DNA of 64,000 nt from Bacillus sp. NTK071 (GTDB lineage Bacteria > Bacillota > Bacilli > Bacillales > Guptibacillaceae), in assembly GCF_017303315.1 (NCBI RefSeq), contig NZ_JAFKOI010000007.1, positions 1-64,000 on the forward strand. Reading direction: 5' to 3'. The notes beneath the pieces were generated by a model. That model was not told the DNA's origin and ran no database searches. It was given only the letters and a program-made list of their open reading frames with translations. Shown here piece by piece: positions 9,522 to 18,024 of this stretch. A program made the translations under genes and the position numbers. Each line of letters starts with the position of its first letter. The stretch's first letter is position 1.

Positions 9522-11204
9522 TTACTCCTCCTCCTTTCTTGATGGAAATGTAATAAAGAACGTTGTTCCTTTACCTGCTGTACTTCTAACATCAATTTCT
9601 CCGTTATTCTGAACGACAAGTTGGTGAACAATGGATAGTCCAAGACCAGTACCTTCAGCACGAGTTGTATAGAATGGATCAAATATTTTCTCCATTACAG
9701 CATCGCTCATACCAATCCCGGTGTCTGATACGGTAATCGTTCGATCATTCCCCGATTTTTGACACTCGATGGTTAGATCTCCACCTTCAGGCATCGCGTT
9801 CATTCCGTTTATCATTAAATTCAGGAGAATTTGACGCAGATGATCACGATCTACCATTACTTCATAATTGCTTTCAATCTGATGCAATCGAACATTTTTC
9901 TCGTTCGCCATTCTATCCATAACTATCACAAGTGATCGAACGGTATCATCTACTTTAACGACTGCTGGATTAGAATTCATTGGACTAGAGAATTGAAGAG
10001 TATTCGTTATGATCTTATTTAATCGATCAATATCAAGCAGCATATTCTCCGTTAAGGTTAACTGGTCATTACTTAAATTCAACCTTCGAATGAGTAGTTC
10101 AGTTGTCGCTTTAATCCCCGCGAGTGGATTGCGTATTTCATGAGCTATACCTGAAGCCATCTCGCCTAATGAAGCTAATCGAGACATGCGCTCAACACGT
10201 AGCTCCAGTTTCCTACGGTGCGTAATATCTTCGAACGTCATAATGGATCGCTTTCCAGATCCTCCTATTACCATATAGTTTACCGCATAATAGACTTTCT
10301 CTTCATTTAACTTATGATCCCATATTACTTCTTCTCTCTTGCTCGTTTCATGAATCGTGAAATCTTTTACACGTCTTTTTAGAATCGAGTCTTGACTCAT
10401 CATCTTATGAGCTGCTTCATTATAAACGAATTCAAATCCTTCAGTAATAAGTACCATGCCAACATGCACGCTATTTAGAATTGTTTCATTAAGCTGTTTG
10501 ATTTTCTCAATTTGGATATTCCGTTCATCAAGTGTTTGCACCATTTCTTTTAAAGAGGTTGATAGGACGCCAATTTCATCTTTACGCGTTTCTTTTATGT
10601 CAAGATCCTTAACCTGACCTCCTAGAGCAATCTGCCTACAAAAAGCAGCTAGATTCTTAATTGGCTTTGAAAGATTATAAGAGAGAATGATCGTGAACTG
10701 AACAGCAATGATACCAGTGAAAATACTAATTAGTAGCGTATATTTCTGAATATCAGGAAGGGATCCAGAATAAAAAGAGAACTCAATAGGAGAATAGAGC
10801 ATCCAATTCCAGTCCTCCAGCTGTTCCGTCAGTACTTTACGTTCAATAAACCAGCTATTTTCAACCTCACCATTGTACCAATCCAGTTCACTAGAACTTA
10901 TAACCTGGCCATTTGAAGTAAGCTCCCCCTCCTCATCCTCTACATATAAACCTTTCGTTTCATAAATCATCATCTTGATGAGTGCTTTTGCATCTCCTTC
11001 ACTCATGGTACCGTTTTGCACTCGGCTAGCTAAATTCTCAGCATACCGATCCAAGCTTTTAAGGTGCTCACTTGCCGTTGCTTGTTTTAGCTGTTTCTCA
11101 GATTGGTAACTCGACCACATTGATACAGCTCCGATAATAAAGCTTGGCACCAGAACAATAATAAGAAAGGGGAATAATATTTTACGTTCTATGGAATGAC
11201 GCAT
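9522..11204 (-). CDS. PAS-containing sensor histidine kinase
   Basis: 560 residues: transmembrane helix 9-30, an external sensing loop of about 125 residues, second helix about 155-178, HAMP (178-228), PAS (about 238-330), HisKA with phosphoacceptor H355 in GIAHEIRNPLAG, and a HATPase domain with N-box NLMINGMNAMPEGG, DTGIGM and GTGLGLSIV. It is an NtrB-like kinase partnered with the downstream regulator. Its ATG overlaps the stop of the sodium symporter gene by one base, so symporter, kinase and regulator are coupled. The arrangement suggests sensing of the symporter substrate or its flux. Confidence 0.93.
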   Translation of the reverse strand: MRHSIERKILFPFLIIVLVPSFIIGAVSMWSSYQSEKQLKQATASEHLKSLDRYAENLASRVQNGTMSEGDAKALIKMMIYETKGLYVEDEEGELTSNGQVISSSELDWYNGEVENSWFIERKVLTEQLEDWNWMLYSPIEFSFYSGSLPDIQKYTLLISIFTGIIAVQFTIILSYNLSKPIKNLAAFCRQIALGGQVKDLDIKETRKDEIGVLSTSLKEMVQTLDERNIQIEKIKQLNETILNSVHVGMVLITEGFEFVYNEAAHKMMSQDSILKRRVKDFTIHETSKREEVIWDHKLNEEKVYYAVNYMVIGGSGKRSIMTFEDITHRRKLELRVERMSRLASLGEMASGIAHEIRNPLAGIKATTELLIRRLNLSNDQLTLTENMLLDIDRLNKIITNTLQFSSPMNSNPAVVKVDDTVRSLVIVMDRMANEKNVRLHQIESNYEVMVDRDHLRQILLNLMINGMNAMPEGGDLTIECQKSGNDRTITVSDTGIGMSDAVMEKIFDPFYTTRAEGTGLGLSIVHQLVVQNNGEIDVRSTAGKGTTFFITFPSRKEEE

Positions 11205-12613
11205 TAGGATGGACGACCTCCTTTCATTAAGAAGAGAAATCCAGCCACAGCTATGGAAGGTAACACTGGATGATAAACAGGCTGTATTTCCCCAGGTATA
11301 AGGAGAAATGCGAGCAAGTATGTAACACTTCCACCGAATGTAGAAAGAAGAGCATTATTTCTAGACGCCTTTGTAAATAATCCCCCATATAAAGGAAAAA
11401 ACAATGAAACAGCAATGATTCCCCATACATGACCACTAAACTGTACAATTCCTTTTGGAGGTGTAAAAGCGATAAGAAGTGAAAATGTAGCAAAAGCGAA
11501 AATCACCCAACGGGTCCAAGAAATGATTTTGTGATCCGCTACTTGTTGCTTACGTAGTGGAATTGTAATGTCATAAACAAAGCTACTTGCCATGATCAAA
11601 AGCTGAGAGTTAGCCGTGGAAATCGCAGCAGCTACAACGCTTATTAACAAAATTCCCTTCCAGGGTGTTTCAAGTAAGTATGTAATAATGTATGGATAAA
11701 TTTCATCGGTACTATTAAATTGAAGGTCCGGATCTATTATTCTTGATCCGATACCAATTACAAAGATCGAGAAATAGATTAAGACGAGGAAGAACGCACT
11801 GAGAACAATCATCTTCAAAGCAATACTCTTCGAACGAGAGGATAGAATACGTACAGCATACTGAGGATTAGCAGCTACACCTAGTCCTAGTGAGAAGAAA
11901 GCACTTAACAAGGTCCAGAACGGCAAACGACCTTCAGGTAATAGTGATAAATAAGCATCAGTCCCTCTATTCCCAAATGAAGCAATACTTGAGACAACAT
12001 CTGATACCCCACCGATTTCATTTACAATCAAAATAGCCCCAAGAATGGTTCCAAATAGAATTAAACAGAAATGAAAAATATCTGTTCTAGCAACCGAATG
12101 CAGACCGCCAAATGTTGTGTATAGGACAAAAATATAAATTAAAAACACACTAACCGTATAGGGCACTTCTAACATTTCGCTTACAACAATTCCGAAGCCA
12201 CGAATTTGAATGACCACATATAAAAGATAGCTTACGCTAAGAACAATGCCGATCCACACTTGAAGTAGCTTCGAGTCATACCGAATTAGGAAAAACTCGG
12301 GAACGGTAACGACGTTATATGTATATAGTTTGGATGATAGAAAGAATAGACCAACAATCCCTAGTAACCACGCAATAGCGGTTGTCCAAATAACAGACAC
12401 CCCTCCTGCGTAGATTAACCCTGGTAAACCAAGGAGTGATGCAGCACTAAACCACGTTGCGCAAAAAGAGGCGATACCAGGAAATAACGAGAGGTTTCGG
12501 TCAGCAAGAAAGTATCCTTTTAACTCATCTGTTTTATCAAATCCGTGTTTTCCAAGAATTAAGATCGCTATCGTATAGAGTAGAAAAACACCTAAATACA
12601 GCAATTCATCCAT
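11204..12613 (-). CDS. Sodium:solute symporter (SSS family)
   Basis: 469 residues with 13 or so hydrophobic segments and the SSS-type N-terminus (GYFLADRNLSLFPGIASFCATWFSAASLLGLPG). ATG at 12613 has a perfect AAAGGAGG site; the longer frame to 12736 reaches above the likely promoter and is not used. The substrate cannot be read from sequence; related symporters carry amino acids, carboxylates or pantothenate. As first gene of an operon with a sensor kinase and regulator, followed by the 5-oxoproline operon, it could import an amino acid such as proline or a pyroglutamate precursor, which is inference. Confidence 0.9.
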   Translation of the reverse strand: MDELLYLGVFLLYTIAILILGKHGFDKTDELKGYFLADRNLSLFPGIASFCATWFSAASLLGLPGLIYAGGVSVIWTTAIAWLLGIVGLFFLSSKLYTYNVVTVPEFFLIRYDSKLLQVWIGIVLSVSYLLYVVIQIRGFGIVVSEMLEVPYTVSVFLIYIFVLYTTFGGLHSVARTDIFHFCLILFGTILGAILIVNEIGGVSDVVSSIASFGNRGTDAYLSLLPEGRLPFWTLLSAFFSLGLGVAANPQYAVRILSSRSKSIALKMIVLSAFFLVLIYFSIFVIGIGSRIIDPDLQFNSTDEIYPYIITYLLETPWKGILLISVVAAAISTANSQLLIMASSFVYDITIPLRKQQVADHKIISWTRWVIFAFATFSLLIAFTPPKGIVQFSGHVWGIIAVSLFFPLYGGLFTKASRNNALLSTFGGSVTYLLAFLLIPGEIQPVYHPVLPSIAVAGFLFLMKGGRPS

Positions 12614-12650
12614 AATCGTCCTCCTTTCCCTCTTCATTAGTTCAGGTTTC

Positions 12651-12680
12651 ATTATATACAAAACTATGGACCTGCACCAA
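12651..12680 (-). promoter_or_regulatory. Sigma-A-type promoter of the symporter/kinase/regulator operon
   Basis: On the minus strand TTGGTG is followed after 18 bases by TATAAT, ending about 38 bases before the symporter ATG. The perfect -10 makes this a good candidate; the -35 is weaker. Confidence 0.6.
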
Positions 12681-12730
12681 GTATGGTCGGAACAAGCATG
12701 GCGAACGCTAGATAAAAGGTCTGTTTTCAT

Positions 12731-12951
12731 AAACATTGTTGCTATTAGCGTGGGTTAATTTCCGCTCCAGGATCCTCGCTTTCCGCGGGGCGGGCGGTGA
12801 GCCTCCTCGTCGCTAACGCTCCTGCGGGGTCTCACCTGTCCCGCTTGTCCCGCAGGAGTCGAGGATCCTTCCGCTCCAATTAGCTAAGTGTGGTTTTCAA
12901 AATAAAAATTCTTTCAAAAGCAACAATCTTTTAGAAAAGAGCCTTCAGAAA
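12731..12951. repeat. Full-length dispersed repeat with GC-rich hairpin
   Basis: A GC-rich centre (about 12761-12878) begins and ends with TCCGCTCC-containing motifs and has inverted GGATCCTCG / CGAGGATCC (12770-12778, 12860-12868) and CTCCTGCGGG / CCCGCAGGAG arms. It is flanked by AT-rich arms (GTTGCTATTAGCG on the left; GTGTGGTT ... AGCAACAATC ... AGAGCCTT on the right). The same arms recur at 6702 without the centre and at 62906 inverted. Confidence 0.75.
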
Positions 12952-12973
12952 AGAGGCTTTAGAAAAAGCCACT

Positions 12974-13002
12974 AAAAAAACCGCTACACGTTTGTATAGC
13001 AG
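12974..13002 (-). terminator. Terminator of the alpha-galactosidase/galK operon
   Basis: Minus strand: CTGCTATAC-loop-GTGTAGCGG (nine pairs including G-U) followed by seven T. It lies ten bases beyond the stop of the galT relic, so it once closed an operon ending in galT. Confidence 0.8.
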
Positions 13003-13011
13003 TCTTTCTAA

Positions 13012-13101
13012 TTACCACAATTGGTGAAGAAACCTTCCAAATGCTTTTTGTCCAGCTTCATCGCGATTAAGTCGCTCCTCTTGTGGGGTGGTAAGACTTT
13101 T
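13012..13101 (-). pseudogene. galT: Relic of the C-terminus of galactose-1-phosphate uridylyltransferase
   Basis: A 29-codon open stretch ends in LNRDEAGQKAFGRF and LHQLW before a TAA. From memory this resembles the last residues of Firmicute GalT (…VFK-x-x-x-G-Q-x-A-x-x-RF…). It is bounded upstream by an in-frame TGA, has no start or ribosome binding site, lies between galK and an intact terminator, and occupies the expected place of galT in a galK-galT operon. The match is a short motif comparison, not an alignment, so identity is tentative. Confidence 0.45.
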
Positions 13102-13143
13102 TCATTTTAATTAAAAAAATGATACATCGCGTTACGAATATAA

Positions 13144-14304
13144 TCAACATCCCAATTTTCTTGCGCCATTACCGATCTCTACCACATAAAACGACGCCTC
13201 AAGATTGGTTTGGTTTCTGTATATTTCACCCACGTTTTTGATAAATCTATCCACTTTCTCATTATCCACGATACTGATTATACATCCTCCAAAACCAGCC
13301 CCTGTCATCCTTGATCCGATGGCGCCTTCTTCCCATGCGGCTTCAACCATTGCATCTAATTCTTGTCCAGTTACTTCATAATCATCTCTTAATGAAACAT
13401 GTGATTCATTCATTAGTCTTCCGAAAGCTTCAATATCCCCTTCATTTAAATAGTTAACAGCTTTCATCGTTCGTCGATTCTCATACACAGCGTGGCGAGC
13501 CCGCTTTAGTGCCAGAGGGTCCTGAATCAACTGCTTATTCTCCTCAAACTCTTTTTCCGTCAAATCACCGAGTGATGCAATTGAGAGTTTCTTCTGTAAT
13601 GCGATAAGTGCTTCTTCACACTGATTTCTACGCTCATTGTATTTCGAATCCGCAAGTCCACGTCGCTTATTTGTATTTGCAATAATCAAGGACTGATGTG
13701 CTAACTTAATCGGCGTTTCCTTGTATTCTAATGTGTCACAATTAAGGAGAAGTGCATGATCTCGCTTCCCCATTCCAATTGCGAACTGATCCATGATGCC
13801 ACAGTTTACTCCAACGAATTCATTCTCTGCTCTCTGTGAAAGCTGAACCATTTCAACCATATCAATAGAGAGTTCAAAGAGATCTTTTAACACAACTGAC
13901 ATTACAAGTTCGATCGAAGCTGAAGAAGATAGCCCTGCCCCGTTCGGAATATTTCCATAGAACGCGACATCAAGGCCAGATGGGATGTTGTAACCCGCTT
14001 GTTGGAACATTGCGATTACACCTTTCGGATAGTTCGCCCAATCATGCTGCTCCACATACGCTAGGCTAGAAATAGAAGACTCAATGACGCCTTGTTCTGG
14101 AAAATTCATTGAATAGAACCGCACCACATCATCTTCCCTCTTTCTTGCAACAGCATATGTGCCAACACTTAATGCGCATGGAAAAACATGTCCGCCATTA
14201 TAATCTGTATGCTCTCCTATTAAATTAACTCGTCCCGGTGCGAAGAAAGTCGCCTTCCCATCTGAACCGAATTGTTCGCTATATGTCTGTTCAAGCTCTC
14301 TCAT
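13144..14304 (-). CDS. galK: Galactokinase
   Basis: 386 residues, normal for galactokinase, a GHMP kinase that phosphorylates alpha-D-galactose at C1. The galactokinase signature GRVNLIGEHTDYNGGHVFP is near the N-terminus, the ATP loop PNGAGLSSSASIE is in the first third, and the GHMP C-terminal motif GSRMTGAGFGGCIISI is present. Its ATG overlaps the alpha-galactosidase stop (ATGA), giving translational coupling. Leloir partners galT and galE are not intact in this window; only a galT relic follows. Confidence 0.96.
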   Translation of the reverse strand: MRELEQTYSEQFGSDGKATFFAPGRVNLIGEHTDYNGGHVFPCALSVGTYAVARKREDDVVRFYSMNFPEQGVIESSISSLAYVEQHDWANYPKGVIAMFQQAGYNIPSGLDVAFYGNIPNGAGLSSSASIELVMSVVLKDLFELSIDMVEMVQLSQRAENEFVGVNCGIMDQFAIGMGKRDHALLLNCDTLEYKETPIKLAHQSLIIANTNKRRGLADSKYNERRNQCEEALIALQKKLSIASLGDLTEKEFEENKQLIQDPLALKRARHAVYENRRTMKAVNYLNEGDIEAFGRLMNESHVSLRDDYEVTGQELDAMVEAAWEEGAIGSRMTGAGFGGCIISIVDNEKVDRFIKNVGEIYRNQTNLEASFYVVEIGNGARKLGC

Positions 14305-16556
14305 GACTTTTCACCTCTATCTGTAAGTTGACCTGATTCTGTTAGAACAAATACTTGTGAAGAATAGTCTCCTGATTCTTCTAATCCACCAGTTTGTGAT
14401 CCATCGTAACCACTCGACAATTGAAGACCAGCACTCATTAGTTCATCGCCAAAATAAGTTCCCTCATAACCGCTCACACAGTACTCCTGCTCTGGATTAA
14501 GTCCATGTAAGAGAAGTCGTTTGAATCCTGGATTAGGCTCAGCTAGAACCTGATAATAGCCGACAATCGCGTTCTTTTGATCTTCTGACACAACCATCCA
14601 GCTTGTCTCATTCCCTCCATTTTGAAAAGGACTGAGCAGTCTATAGAATGTTCCATACTGAAGCAATGAGCGATACTGTTTGTACCAATTAATCTGATTT
14701 TTCATCTGGCCTAGTTCATCATCACTCATTTTTGTTACGTCTAGCTCATATCCAAATGCACCAAAATAAGCAACATTTGCTCGTGTATCAAGAGTTGTAA
14801 CTCGCTTCACTTGATGGTTTGGTACTGCCGAGACGTGCGCTCCCATACTGCTTAACGGATACACCATCGACGTTCCGTATTGTATGCTTAGTCGCTCAAT
14901 CGCATCTGTGTCATCGCTTGTCCAACCTTGAGGAGCATAGTAAAGCATCCCTGGATCAAATCGAGCACCTCCACTTGCACACGATTCAAATAGAACATGT
15001 GGAAACGCTGTAATCAGACGTTCATATAAGTCGTAAACACCAAGGATGTAGCGGTGTGGCACTTCAGCCTGCTGATTTGAATGCAATTGAAGCGAACCAA
15101 CTTCTGTCATATACCGATTCATATCCCATTTCACATACTCAATGTTCGATTCCTTTAGGAGCTCTGCCATTCGATCATATATATAATCCACAACTTCAGG
15201 ATTAGTGAAATCAAGAACAAGCTGATGTCGTCCAACAGAGTGGCTTCGTCCTGGCACTTGAATCACCCATTCTGGATGTTTTCGATATAACTCACTTTCT
15301 TTCGAAATCATCTCTGGTTCGAACCAGAGCCCAAACATCATCTCAAGATCATTGATTTTACGAACAAGAGTTGGCAATCCGTTAGGAAGCTTTGCAGAAT
15401 CAACGAACCAATCACCTAAGGACGTTCTATCATTATTTCGCTTTCCAAACCATCCATCATCAAGAACAAATAGCTCTATCCCTGTTTCCTTTGCTTTCTC
15501 AGCTATGTTCAACAGTTTTTCTTCATCGAAATCAAAATACGTAGCTTCCCAGTTATTGATTAGTACAGGACGTTCAGCATCTCGCCACACGCCTCGTGCT
15601 AAGCGACTTCGATAAAGCTCATGATAGGTTCTGCTTAATTCATTTAATCCATTAGCTGAATACGCCATCACAACTTCAGGTGTTTGGAAGTGCTCTCCCC
15701 CGTTTAGTTTCCATGAGAAATCAAAAGGGTTAATTCCCATTGTTATTCGTGAAGTATGATAGTGATCCACTTCTACTTGCGCAGAGAAGTTTCCGCTATA
15801 AACGAGACTAAATCCATAAACTTCTCCTGTATGTTCTGTTGTCATCGGTCTCTTCAGGGCAAGAAACGGATTGTGCTGACTGCTACTCGTCCCTCGAGTA
15901 CTCTGGATACTTTGCACTCCAGGCGTAAGGCGTCTCTCATGAACATGCCTCTCACGTGACCACGAACCAGATAGCTGGAGCATTTCATAATCAGCATCAG
16001 GTAAATCGACTGATGCACTATGCGCTCGCTTGATCTCATGAGTTGAATCCCCATTATTCTTAAAATAAGCGGAACGAACAATCACATCACGATTGTGATA
16101 GACCGTATACATAAGCGCTAATGATAATTTCGCATATGCATCTTCTAAATAAACCACAAGTGTCTCTGCCTCATCTTCATTCTCTACGTAAGTTGCAGGA
16201 AGCCCTGGAAGTTCCGGCTTTCCGTTCATTAATTCATACGATTGATAGGTGAAATTCGAAATCCTACTTCCATCTGGCTGTTCAATTTGAAACGCAGGCT
16301 CTCGATAATCTGAGGTTCCGTAGCCAGGGTATTCCTGCTTAATTAAATCGAGCGAAAAAGATGGGTCGTCTTCTATATAAGAGGATGCGACACGTGCCTC
16401 TTTCTTCGATAAGTGGCTAAAGTCAGCTCGATCGCGTAGCTTTTTTCCGAAATAAAGCTGTCCGAGTTGTCCGTTTTCCATAACATGAAAAATATAGCTT
16501 ACATTCCGACCATGCAGGTGGAACTGCAGACGATCATCATTAATCATTACTGGCAT
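14301..16556 (-). CDS. Alpha-galactosidase, GH36
   Basis: 751 residues, typical of GH36 alpha-galactosidases that release galactose from melibiose, raffinose and galactomannan side chains. The catalytic nucleophile is D478 in VKWDMNR and the acid/base D548 in GWTSDDTD; substrate-binding stretches VLDDGWFG (365-371) and ESCASGGARFD (524-534) are intact. There is no signal peptide, so the enzyme is cytoplasmic and needs an importer. The ribosome binding site GGAGGTT precedes the ATG. It is first gene of the operon with galK, diverges from an AraC-type regulator, and has a catabolite-response-like site just upstream. Confidence 0.95.
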   Translation of the reverse strand: MPVMINDDRLQFHLHGRNVSYIFHVMENGQLGQLYFGKKLRDRADFSHLSKKEARVASSYIEDDPSFSLDLIKQEYPGYGTSDYREPAFQIEQPDGSRISNFTYQSYELMNGKPELPGLPATYVENEDEAETLVVYLEDAYAKLSLALMYTVYHNRDVIVRSAYFKNNGDSTHEIKRAHSASVDLPDADYEMLQLSGSWSRERHVHERRLTPGVQSIQSTRGTSSSQHNPFLALKRPMTTEHTGEVYGFSLVYSGNFSAQVEVDHYHTSRITMGINPFDFSWKLNGGEHFQTPEVVMAYSANGLNELSRTYHELYRSRLARGVWRDAERPVLINNWEATYFDFDEEKLLNIAEKAKETGIELFVLDDGWFGKRNNDRTSLGDWFVDSAKLPNGLPTLVRKINDLEMMFGLWFEPEMISKESELYRKHPEWVIQVPGRSHSVGRHQLVLDFTNPEVVDYIYDRMAELLKESNIEYVKWDMNRYMTEVGSLQLHSNQQAEVPHRYILGVYDLYERLITAFPHVLFESCASGGARFDPGMLYYAPQGWTSDDTDAIERLSIQYGTSMVYPLSSMGAHVSAVPNHQVKRVTTLDTRANVAYFGAFGYELDVTKMSDDELGQMKNQINWYKQYRSLLQYGTFYRLLSPFQNGGNETSWMVVSEDQKNAIVGYYQVLAEPNPGFKRLLLHGLNPEQEYCVSGYEGTYFGDELMSAGLQLSSGYDGSQTGGLEESGDYSSQVFVLTESGQLTDRGEKS

Positions 16557-16579
16557 AGTTATAACCTCCGAATCTCAAT

Positions 16580-16593
16580 CGAAAACGTTTCCA
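16580..16593. promoter_or_regulatory. Catabolite-response (cre)-like element upstream of the alpha-galactosidase gene
   Basis: TGGAAACGTTTTCG on the minus strand fits the relaxed cre pattern TGNAANCGNWWNC, differing at the last base. It is 24 bases above the gene start, suitable for CcpA-mediated repression. Confidence 0.5.
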
Positions 16594-16787
16594 TTTCTTT
16601 GATTTCTTGTCCACCTTTAGTTTAGAAAATCGATTCACCTCATTCAATGGTAAATAAAAATAGCATTTTTGCCTTTTCTTGCTTAGACATAAGTCTTCAC
16701 ATCAGCTAAACTAGTAAAAAGAAAGTAATATTCGTCCTTTTTCTTTTTTAATCAATTGCACTATTTTGCTTACGAAGGAGATTTACT

Positions 16788-17663
16788 ATGGGAGAAAAGC
16801 CAACATTATACGGAGCATATGGCTATCGTTTCTCAGATCCAATGCTTCAAAACATTGCTCAAATTTGGTCGCTCGGTTGGGATGAGCAAACTTCTTCTCT
16901 CTATGATTGGGATGGAACAAATCGTAGAGACACCGGAAAGTATATTTTTCAATACACCATTTCGGGAAAAGGTTGTATTGAAATCGACGGTCTTACGCAT
17001 GAGCTCACGCCAGGCCAGGGGTTCATCGTTAATATACCAGGAGATTACCGCTACTATCTCCCAGATGATAGCGAACGCTGGGAGTTCATATACATCACCT
17101 TATACGGAGATGTGGTGAAGAAATACTGGAATGATATTCAAGAGGAAATGGGACATATTATTCACTTCCAGCCCGATTCTGAGCCTGTTCTTTACGTATT
17201 AAATTTAATTGAAATGGCCGCATCACAGCAAATAGCAAACGCTCACCAGGCATCAGGTTATGCGTATCAGTTTACGATGAAGCTCTTCAATTACTGTTCA
17301 AATCTTGAGAAGAGACTTTCGCAGTGGCCCGAAGCTATTGTAGAAGCGTCTATGTTTGCAATGAACCATTATGGAGAAGAAATTGGACCTGATGAAATGG
17401 CGGCTTCATCCGGCATGTCTCGCTACCATTTCACTAGGCAATTTAAGCAATATACCAATCAGACGCCAATTCAATACTTAACGGATATTCGCATTAAGAA
17501 GGCTAAAGAGCTCTTGTTGAATACCAAATATTCCTCAGAAGACATTGCAGCCCTGATTGGGTATAAAAATGCAAATTATTTTAACAAAGTTTTCAAAAAG
17601 GTAACCGGCACGTCACCTGGTAAATATCGATCAAGCACAAACCTTTCACTCCATACAACCTAG
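16788..17663 (+). CDS. AraC-family transcriptional regulator (MsmR/RafR-like)
   Basis: 291 residues: N-terminal cupin-type ligand-binding half (IFQYTISGKGCIEIDG ... LTPGQGFIVNIPGDYRYYLP) and C-terminal double helix-turn-helix (about 190-285, MSRYHFTRQFKQYTNQTPIQYL and the AraC signature IGYKNANYFNKVFKKVTGTSPGKYR). Such regulators commonly activate alpha-galactoside utilisation genes; divergence from the alpha-galactosidase gene supports that role. Ribosome binding site GAAGGAGA precedes ATG at 16788. Confidence 0.92.
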   Translation: MGEKPTLYGAYGYRFSDPMLQNIAQIWSLGWDEQTSSLYDWDGTNRRDTGKYIFQYTISGKGCIEIDGLTHELTPGQGFIVNIPGDYRYYLPDDSERWEFIYITLYGDVVKKYWNDIQEEMGHIIHFQPDSEPVLYVLNLIEMAASQQIANAHQASGYAYQFTMKLFNYCSNLEKRLSQWPEAIVEASMFAMNHYGEEIGPDEMAASSGMSRYHFTRQFKQYTNQTPIQYLTDIRIKKAKELLLNTKYSSEDIAALIGYKNANYFNKVFKKVTGTSPGKYRSSTNLSLHTT

Positions 17664-17679
17664 CCCATTATGAACAACA

Positions 17680-17707
17680 AAACAGGACCGCTTTCGCGGT
17701 CCTGTTT
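17680..17707. terminator. Bidirectional terminator
   Basis: Perfect 12-pair stem AAACAGGACCGC/GCGGTCCTGTTT with a TTTC loop between two convergent genes; its right arm abuts the stop codon of the minus-strand gene. Confidence 0.85.
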
Positions 17708-17958
17708 CATTTGGAAACCTCAATTGTAATTGTGCGCTTATCATAATTGATTGTCATGCTTTTCCCAGATGCTACAAAGTTCTCTAATACGTCTTTTGAA
17801 AGCTGAAGTGCAAACTGCGTTCGTTCAAGCTTCTCTATATCAGCTGGATCTTTTGGATCAAGCTTTTCGTCTAGATCATTAACTTTAGACTGTAGCTTTT
17901 CTAATGATTCGTATACGCTATGATATAGCGATTCGATTGGCTCACTCGCCTTACTCAT
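17707..17958 (-). CDS. Small charged coiled-coil protein of unknown function
   Basis: About 83 residues, rich in Glu, Lys and Leu, with a predicted helical region (LYHSVYESLEKLQSKVNDLDEKL) followed by a short beta-like tail. I do not recognise a family. Codon use looks like the neighbours and an AAGGA site precedes the start (GTG at 17961 is an alternative). It stands alone between the regulator and a symporter gene. Confidence 0.7.
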   Translation of the reverse strand: MSKASEPIESLYHSVYESLEKLQSKVNDLDEKLDPKDPADIEKLERTQFALQLSKDVLENFVASGKSMTINYDKRTITIEVSK

Positions 17959-18024
17959 CACACATCATTCCTTCATTCCATTTGACATTGCTCCTATTAT
18001 ATCAAATGGACGTACAAGGGGACA

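Noticed and set aside
12614-12736. N-terminal extension of the first sodium symporter
   Set aside because: It lies upstream of the promoter candidate and has no ribosome binding site; ATG 12613 has a perfect one.
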